Origin: an uncultured Sutterella sp.
GTDB taxonomy: Bacteria > Pseudomonadota > Gammaproteobacteria > Burkholderiales > Burkholderiaceae_F
Assembly: GCA_905202595.1 (NCBI GenBank)
Contig: CAJKSP010000007.1
Span: 6,995-70,994 of the forward strand
DNA length: 64,000 bases
Direction: 5' to 3'
The position numbers and the translations under genes are program-made. Of this stretch, positions 60,196-64,000 are shown piece after piece; positions within the stretch are counted from its first letter, which is position 1, and every line of letters begins with the position of its first letter. The notes under the pieces are model-generated. The model did no database searches. It was not told the DNA's origin and was given only the letters and a program-made list of their open reading frames with translations.

Positions 60196-60735
60196 TTAGG
60201 GTCGCGACAGCGCGCCCTCAAGCCTCAGGAGCAGCCGCTTGGCGTCAAGCCCGCCGCCGTAGCCCCCAAGCGTGCCGTCTGACGACAGAACGCGGTGGCA
60301 GGGCACGAGGATGGAGAGAGCGTTTTCTCCAATGGCGGTTCCTGCGGCTCTGACGGCTCGGGGCGAGCCGGCCGCGGCCGCCATGTCGCTGTAAGTTCTC
60401 GTTTCGCCGTAGGGAATGGCAAGAAGAGCTTCCCAGACGCGCATTTGAAATGGCGTTCCGAAGAGGCGGATCGGCAGGTCGAAGGCGTGCCGGCGGCCGG
60501 CAAAGTATTCGTCGAGCTCGCGGCGCGCCTGGTCGATGACGGGGCTGGCCGCAGGGCTACGCAGGGCGGAGAAGTCCGTGCCGAGGCGGCGCGCCAGGCG
60601 CTTGGCGATGGCATCTCTATGAAGGCCTGCGCTCCAGTCGCAGAGAATGAGCTTGTCTTCGCACGAGGCGAGCAGCAGCGTGCCCGCAGGGCACGGATAA
60701 GCAATTTGGCAGATGGCGGCAGTCGGACGATTCAT
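60196..60735 (-). CDS. ogt: Methylated-DNA--protein-cysteine methyltransferase
   Basis: A 179-residue DNA repair protein that takes the methyl group from O6-methylguanine onto its own cysteine. The active site ILVPCHRV and the following GTLGGYGGGLDAKRLLL (core GGYGGGL) are intact, as is the RAVRAAGTAIGEN helix (recognition-helix region). The ATG chosen lacks a clear ribosome binding site but removes an unsupported N-terminal stretch. It lies between the importer and copA, with terminators on each side. Confidence 0.93.
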   Translation of the reverse strand: MNRPTAAICQIAYPCPAGTLLLASCEDKLILCDWSAGLHRDAIAKRLARRLGTDFSALRSPAASPVIDQARRELDEYFAGRRHAFDLPIRLFGTPFQMRVWEALLAIPYGETRTYSDMAAAAGSPRAVRAAGTAIGENALSILVPCHRVLSSDGTLGGYGGGLDAKRLLLRLEGALSRP

Positions 60736-60798
60736 GGTGTGGGCGCGTTGCGGACGGCATTGTCTATGGCTCACAGCATAGCAATGCGGCTGCCGAGG

Positions 60799-60841
60799 CA
60801 AAAAAAACAGCGGAGTGCGGCCAAAGACCGCGCTCCGCTTG
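60799..60841 (-). terminator. Terminator after copA
   Basis: Reading leftward, AGCGGAGCGCGGT pairs with GCCGCACTCCGCT (with mismatches) and is followed by eight T residues, 27 bases beyond the copA stop. Confidence 0.88.
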
Positions 60842-60867
60842 TGAAAGCGCAGGATGCGCTCAGGGCT

Positions 60868-61080
60868 TTAGTCGACCGAGGTGGCGGTGAAGCCTGCGCC
60901 CTTGACGGTTTCCTTCAGCATGTCGTCCGTCACGAAGTCTTCGGCCTTGACGACAGCCGCCTTCTTCTCGAGCGACACTTCTACGACTTCAACGCCGGGC
61001 AGGGCCGAGAGGGCCTTTTCGACGGAAGCGGTGCAGTGGCCGCAGTGCATGCCTTCAATGTGAATGGTCTTTTCCTTCAT
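60868..61080 (-). CDS. copZ: CopZ-like copper chaperone, possible internal translation product of copA
   Basis: The last 70 codons of copA could also be translated alone. The internal ATG is preceded by AAGGAG at a 6-base spacing, a better ribosome binding site than most genes here. The product, MKEKTIHIEGMHCGHC and onward, is a complete HMA domain of the size and sequence of bacterial CopZ. The likely history is that a separate copZ just downstream of copA was joined in frame by loss of the copA stop codon. Whether free CopZ is made is not known from sequence. Confidence 0.6.
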   Translation of the reverse strand: MKEKTIHIEGMHCGHCTASVEKALSALPGVEVVEVSLEKKAAVVKAEDFVTDDMLKETVKGAGFTATSVD

Positions 61081-63510
61081 CGGAATCTCCTTCTGAGAGG
61101 CGCCGGCGGCGTTGCTGGATGAGGCCGGCGCAGTTTCAATGGACTGAGGCTGATGCTTCGGCTTGAAGAAGCGCAGCCGCAAGGCGTTCGTGACGACCGA
61201 GAACGAGCTGAGGCTCATGGCGGCCGCCGCAATCATGGGATTGAGCGTGAGGCCTTCGCCGGCAAAGACGCCTGCCGCAATCGGAATGCCGACGGCGTTG
61301 TAGATGAAGGCCCAGAAGAGGTTTTCGCGGATGTTGCGCATGGTCGCGCGGGAGAGTTCGACTGCCGTGGCGACGTCAAAGAGGCTGCTCTTCATGAGCA
61401 CGACGTCTGCGCTTGCGATGGCGACGTCCGTGCCGGCGCCGATGGCAGCGCCGACGTCGGCGGCGGCAAGCGCCGGCGCATCGTTCACGCCGTCGCCGAC
61501 CATGAGGACCTTGCGGCCCTTCCGCTTGAGAGCGGCGACGTGCTCGGCCTTGTCCTGCGGCAGCACGCCGGCGATCACGTGCTCGATGCCGCAGCGGGCG
61601 GCGACGGCTTCAGCGACGGCAGGCGCGTCGCCCGTGAGCATCGTGACGCGGATCCCCATGCTCTGCAGCGCCTTGACGGCCGCTGCCGAGTCGGGCTTGG
61701 GTTCGTCGGCCAAGCGCAGCATGCCGAGAAGCATGCCTTCTTTTTCTGCCGAGCCGGCTTCGCCGATCCAGATGGCCGTTTCGCCGCGCTTTTCCGCTGC
61801 GGCGGCAGCCTGAGCGAGGGCGTCGGGAATGGCGCAGCGCACGTCGGCGGCAAGGCTGGCGTTGCCTGCAAAGTAGGTGCGGGTTCCGAGCTTGGCCGTG
61901 AGGCCGCGGCCGGCGATCTGGCGGAAGTCCGTCACGGGTTGGAAGGGGAGCTTGCGTTCCGCCGCCGCGCGGACGATTGCTTTGGCGAGCGGGTGCTCGG
62001 AAGGATGCTCGAGCGAGGCCGCCGTGATGAGAAGCGGGGCCGAAAAGGCGGGGTTTGCGGGATGCACGCCGGCGACGACGGGCTTGCCGGCCGTGACGGT
62101 GCCCGTCTTGTCGAGCACGGCGTCGGTGACGCCGCCCATGGCTTCAAGCGCTGCGGCGGTCTTGAAGAGAATGCCGCGCTTGGCACCCTGGCCCGTGCCG
62201 ACCATGATGGCCGTGGGCGTGGCGAGTCCGAGCGCGCAGGGGCAGGAGATGACGAGCACGGCGACGGCATTCGTCATCGCGAAGGCGAAGGATTCGCCCA
62301 GAGCGAGCCAGATGAGGAGCGTTGCCAAGGCAATGAGAATCACGGCCGGTACGAAGATGCCGCTCACGCGGTCTGCCATGCGGGCGACGGGCGCCTTGGA
62401 GGAGGTCGCTTCATCAACGAGCCGGATGATCTGTGCGAGCGTCGTGTCGTCGCCGACGCGCGTAGCCCGCATGAGGAAGCGGCCGCTTGCTACCAGCGTG
62501 GCGCCCGTGAGCGCGTCGCCCTTCTTTTTTGCCACCGGGCGGCTTTCGCCCGTCATGGCCGATTCGTCGAGCTCGCCTTCGCCCTCCAGAACGATGCCGT
62601 CGACAGGGACGGTAGCGCCTGTGCGAAGCACCACCTGATCGCCCGGCTTGACGTCGTCGCGGGGTACGGAGACTTCTTCGCCGTTTCGAAGCACCACGGC
62701 TTCGCGGGGCGCGAGCGCAAGCAGCGCTTCAATGGCGCCGGTGGTCTTGCCTTTGGCGCGGGCTTCGAGATATTTGCCGATCGTAATGAGGGTGAGGATC
62801 GTTGCCGCGCCCTCAAAGTAGAGATTGTGCGAGAGCGCAATGGCGGCTGCGGCATCGCCGCGGCCTGCGAGGCGGGCGATCAGCAGAAGGGTCCACACGC
62901 CGTAGGCGAGCGCCGCGCCGGCGCCGACGGCGATGAGGCTGTCCATATTTGGCGCGCGAAGCCACAGCGCGCGGAAGCCCCGAATGAAGAAGCCGCGATT
63001 GAGGAAGATCGGCGGCAGCGCCAGGAGAAACTGCAAAAGCGCATTAACGAGCCGGTTTTCGTCGCCGTCAAGCCAGCTCGGCATCGGCAGCCCCACCATC
63101 GGTCCCATGGAAACGTACATGAGAACGACCAGGAAGGCGGCCGACCAGCAGAGGCGGCGCCAGTGCGCAGCGAGCGGGTCTTCGTCTGAACGGGTGCCGG
63201 CAGCGGGCGCAGCGGCGCCCAGCTTGGCGTGCGCGTCGTGCAGCTTTGCGCTGTAGCCTGCGCCGCCCACAGCAGCGCTGATGGCTTCGCAGACAGCTTG
63301 CGGATCAGCGCCTGGCGCCAGTTCAACCGCCATGGTGTTTTTCAAGAGATTCACCGTTGCGGAGGCGACCTGAGGCACGCCCGACGTCACTTTTTCGACG
63401 CGCGCGGCGCATGCTGCGCAGCTCATGCCGCCGACGTCAAAGCGAAGCGGCTGAGCGGGTGATGCGCAAGCGGGAGCAGCCGCGGCGCATGAAGCTTGTG
63501 TCTCGCTCAT
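60868..63510 (-). CDS. copA: Copper-exporting P1B-type ATPase with C-terminal CopZ-like domain
   Basis: An 880-residue P-type ATPase that exports Cu+ from the cytoplasm. N-terminal HMA domain GMSCAAC (Cys31, Cys34), transmembrane CPC in VISCPCALG, phosphorylation site DKTGT, the HP motif in SEHPLAKA, and GDGVNDAPAL are present. The domain order is that of E. coli CopA and the membrane core is complete. After the last helix a ~15-residue Ser/Ala linker leads into a second HMA domain (GMHCGHC, Cys823, Cys826). This domain begins with a Met codon behind a strong internal ribosome binding site. A CueR-type promoter lies upstream, and a terminator downstream. Confidence 0.95.
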   Translation of the reverse strand: MSETQASCAAAAPACASPAQPLRFDVGGMSCAACAARVEKVTSGVPQVASATVNLLKNTMAVELAPGADPQAVCEAISAAVGGAGYSAKLHDAHAKLGAAAPAAGTRSDEDPLAAHWRRLCWSAAFLVVLMYVSMGPMVGLPMPSWLDGDENRLVNALLQFLLALPPIFLNRGFFIRGFRALWLRAPNMDSLIAVGAGAALAYGVWTLLLIARLAGRGDAAAAIALSHNLYFEGAATILTLITIGKYLEARAKGKTTGAIEALLALAPREAVVLRNGEEVSVPRDDVKPGDQVVLRTGATVPVDGIVLEGEGELDESAMTGESRPVAKKKGDALTGATLVASGRFLMRATRVGDDTTLAQIIRLVDEATSSKAPVARMADRVSGIFVPAVILIALATLLIWLALGESFAFAMTNAVAVLVISCPCALGLATPTAIMVGTGQGAKRGILFKTAAALEAMGGVTDAVLDKTGTVTAGKPVVAGVHPANPAFSAPLLITAASLEHPSEHPLAKAIVRAAAERKLPFQPVTDFRQIAGRGLTAKLGTRTYFAGNASLAADVRCAIPDALAQAAAAAEKRGETAIWIGEAGSAEKEGMLLGMLRLADEPKPDSAAAVKALQSMGIRVTMLTGDAPAVAEAVAARCGIEHVIAGVLPQDKAEHVAALKRKGRKVLMVGDGVNDAPALAAADVGAAIGAGTDVAIASADVVLMKSSLFDVATAVELSRATMRNIRENLFWAFIYNAVGIPIAAGVFAGEGLTLNPMIAAAAMSLSSFSVVTNALRLRFFKPKHQPQSIETAPASSSNAAGASQKEIPMKEKTIHIEGMHCGHCTASVEKALSALPGVEVVEVSLEKKAAVVKAEDFVTDDMLKETVKGAGFTATSVD
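61087..61092 (-). promoter_or_regulatory. Internal ribosome binding site inside copA
   Basis: AAGGAG on the leftward strand, 6 bases before the internal CopZ ATG. In the fusion it is translated as part of QKEIP. Its strength and spacing match those of real gene starts in this window. Confidence 0.65.
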
Positions 63511-63602
63511 AGTGATGAAGAAACGCAGAGCGGCCAGCCTTCTGCGCTCTTGCGTCCAAGAAGGTCAGCCGTCGAAAAGCGGAATGATTCTTAATGAGCT
63601 TC

Positions 63603-63633
63603 AAATTAAACCCTCCAGCCGCTACAGGGTCAA
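63603..63633 (-). promoter_or_regulatory. CueR/HmrR-type promoter of copA
   Basis: TTGACC (63628-63633) and TAATTT (63603-63608) on the leftward strand are separated by exactly 19 bases, the long spacer of MerR-family promoters. A dyad ACCCT...AGGGT spans the spacer. The layout closely matches E. coli copA, where TTGACC and a TAACCT box flank a 19-base CueR operator. It lies ~95 bases upstream of copA. The regulator gene is not in the window. Confidence 0.85.
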
Positions 63634-63719
63634 TACGGCGGAGGGAGGAAGAAACGTCGGCCGCAGCTTCATGGCGAGTAAGCGGACAGCGGTTGATGAG
63701 CGCTTTAGGCAGATTTGAT

Positions 63720-64000
63720 GGATTTCCACAAACAAACCGACAATGGGGGAATTTCTGAAATGCCTCTCATAAACAAAGAGAACATTCGCAAATTCCCTGT
63801 GATGCCGGGAAGCGTCACGGTTAAATGCTTATTCAGATGGCTAATGTTGAGGTAAACATAAAGAAAATATATTAATAAATGAAAACCCTAAATCGGGGGG
63901 GGGGGGGGGGGGAGGGGGACATTCAAAAAAAAAACATACATATAATTTTTGTGGGTAGGAAGAAAAAAAATGTGGCAATCGGGGTCGGCGTGTTTGGCCT
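63720..64000. other. AT-rich window end with long homopolymers, probably low quality
   Basis: GC content drops sharply after ~63720. The stretch contains a run of 18 G residues (63895-63912), then GGGGG after a single A, ten A residues (63925-63934) and further A-runs. No gene is visible. This looks like the unreliable end of a contig more than real sequence, though a short AT-rich intergenic region before it (63720-63890) may be real. Confidence 0.6.

Noticed and set aside
61153..63189. A 678-codon rightward open frame over copA
   Set aside because: Antisense shadow of the copper ATPase, Gly/Arg/Ala-rich with no recognisable domain.
63512..63718. A 68-codon rightward frame upstream of copA
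   Set aside because: It spans the CueR-type promoter, has no ribosome binding site or family match.

Overview
The window is high-GC, tightly packed bacterial chromosome with no rRNA, tRNA, CRISPR array, transposase or phage gene that I can see. The gene content points to an anaerobic or microaerophilic betaproteobacterium, most likely of the Sutterella/Parasutterella group. The clues are a 16-strand betaproteobacterial-type porin, a secreted flavoprotein reductase with a small tetrahaem cytochrome c, a membrane-bound uptake hydrogenase, orphan solute-binding proteins and betaproteobacterial codon use. This assignment is inference. The last ~100 bases hold long homopolymers and look like a poor-quality contig end.

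Layout. 0.1-6.8 kb: a lipoprotein, a porin, a periplasmic respiratory module (tetrahaem cytochrome c plus Tat-exported FAD reductase) with a divergent Crp/Fnr-like regulator, and an AEC permease. 7.0-9.4 kb: a PiT phosphate transporter with a PhoU-like tail behind a clear Pho box. 9.5-22.3 kb: a complete [NiFe] hydrogenase locus. The maturation genes (HybE-like, HupK-like, hypA, B, F, C, D, E) run leftward and the structural genes (small and large subunits, cytochrome b) run rightward, diverging from a ~490-base region with a perfect palindrome. The small subunit carries the extra cysteines of oxygen-tolerant group 1 enzymes. 22.5-28.2 kb: a TetR regulator, gpmI, an M20 amidohydrolase and an orphan peptide-type binding protein.

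28.3-51.1 kb is the most interesting stretch. It holds what looks like an aryl-polyene (APE)-type biosynthesis operon broken into pieces. Read leftward, the genes are: ketosynthase-like chain length factor, acyltransferase, two acyl carrier proteins, COG4648 membrane protein, AMP-ligase fused to a dehydratase, glycosyltransferase, LpxL-like acyltransferase, thioesterase, LolA-like carrier, MMPL exporter and DUF3261 lipoprotein. This order matches the usual order of such operons, but two blocks interrupt it. One is a reversed histone-deacetylase-like gene with substituted active-site residues. The other is a ~7 kb block (two tandem YczE-like membrane proteins, iron alcohol dehydrogenase, DUF362 protein, phosphoribosyltransferase, Kef-type antiporter). 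The elongating ketosynthase, ketoreductase and stand-alone dehydratase genes are not in the window.

51.2-60.2 kb: a second M20 amidohydrolase, a periplasmic rhodanese, a small heavy-metal-binding protein and a short-chain dehydrogenase diverging across a Fur-box-like site, a Tat-exported flavodoxin-like protein, a MetQ-like lipoprotein, and a TrpXYZ-type ABC importer. 60.2-63.6 kb: an ogt-type DNA repair methyltransferase, then a copper-exporting ATPase behind a textbook CueR/HmrR-type promoter. Its C-terminus is an in-frame CopZ-like chaperone domain with its own strong internal ribosome binding site.
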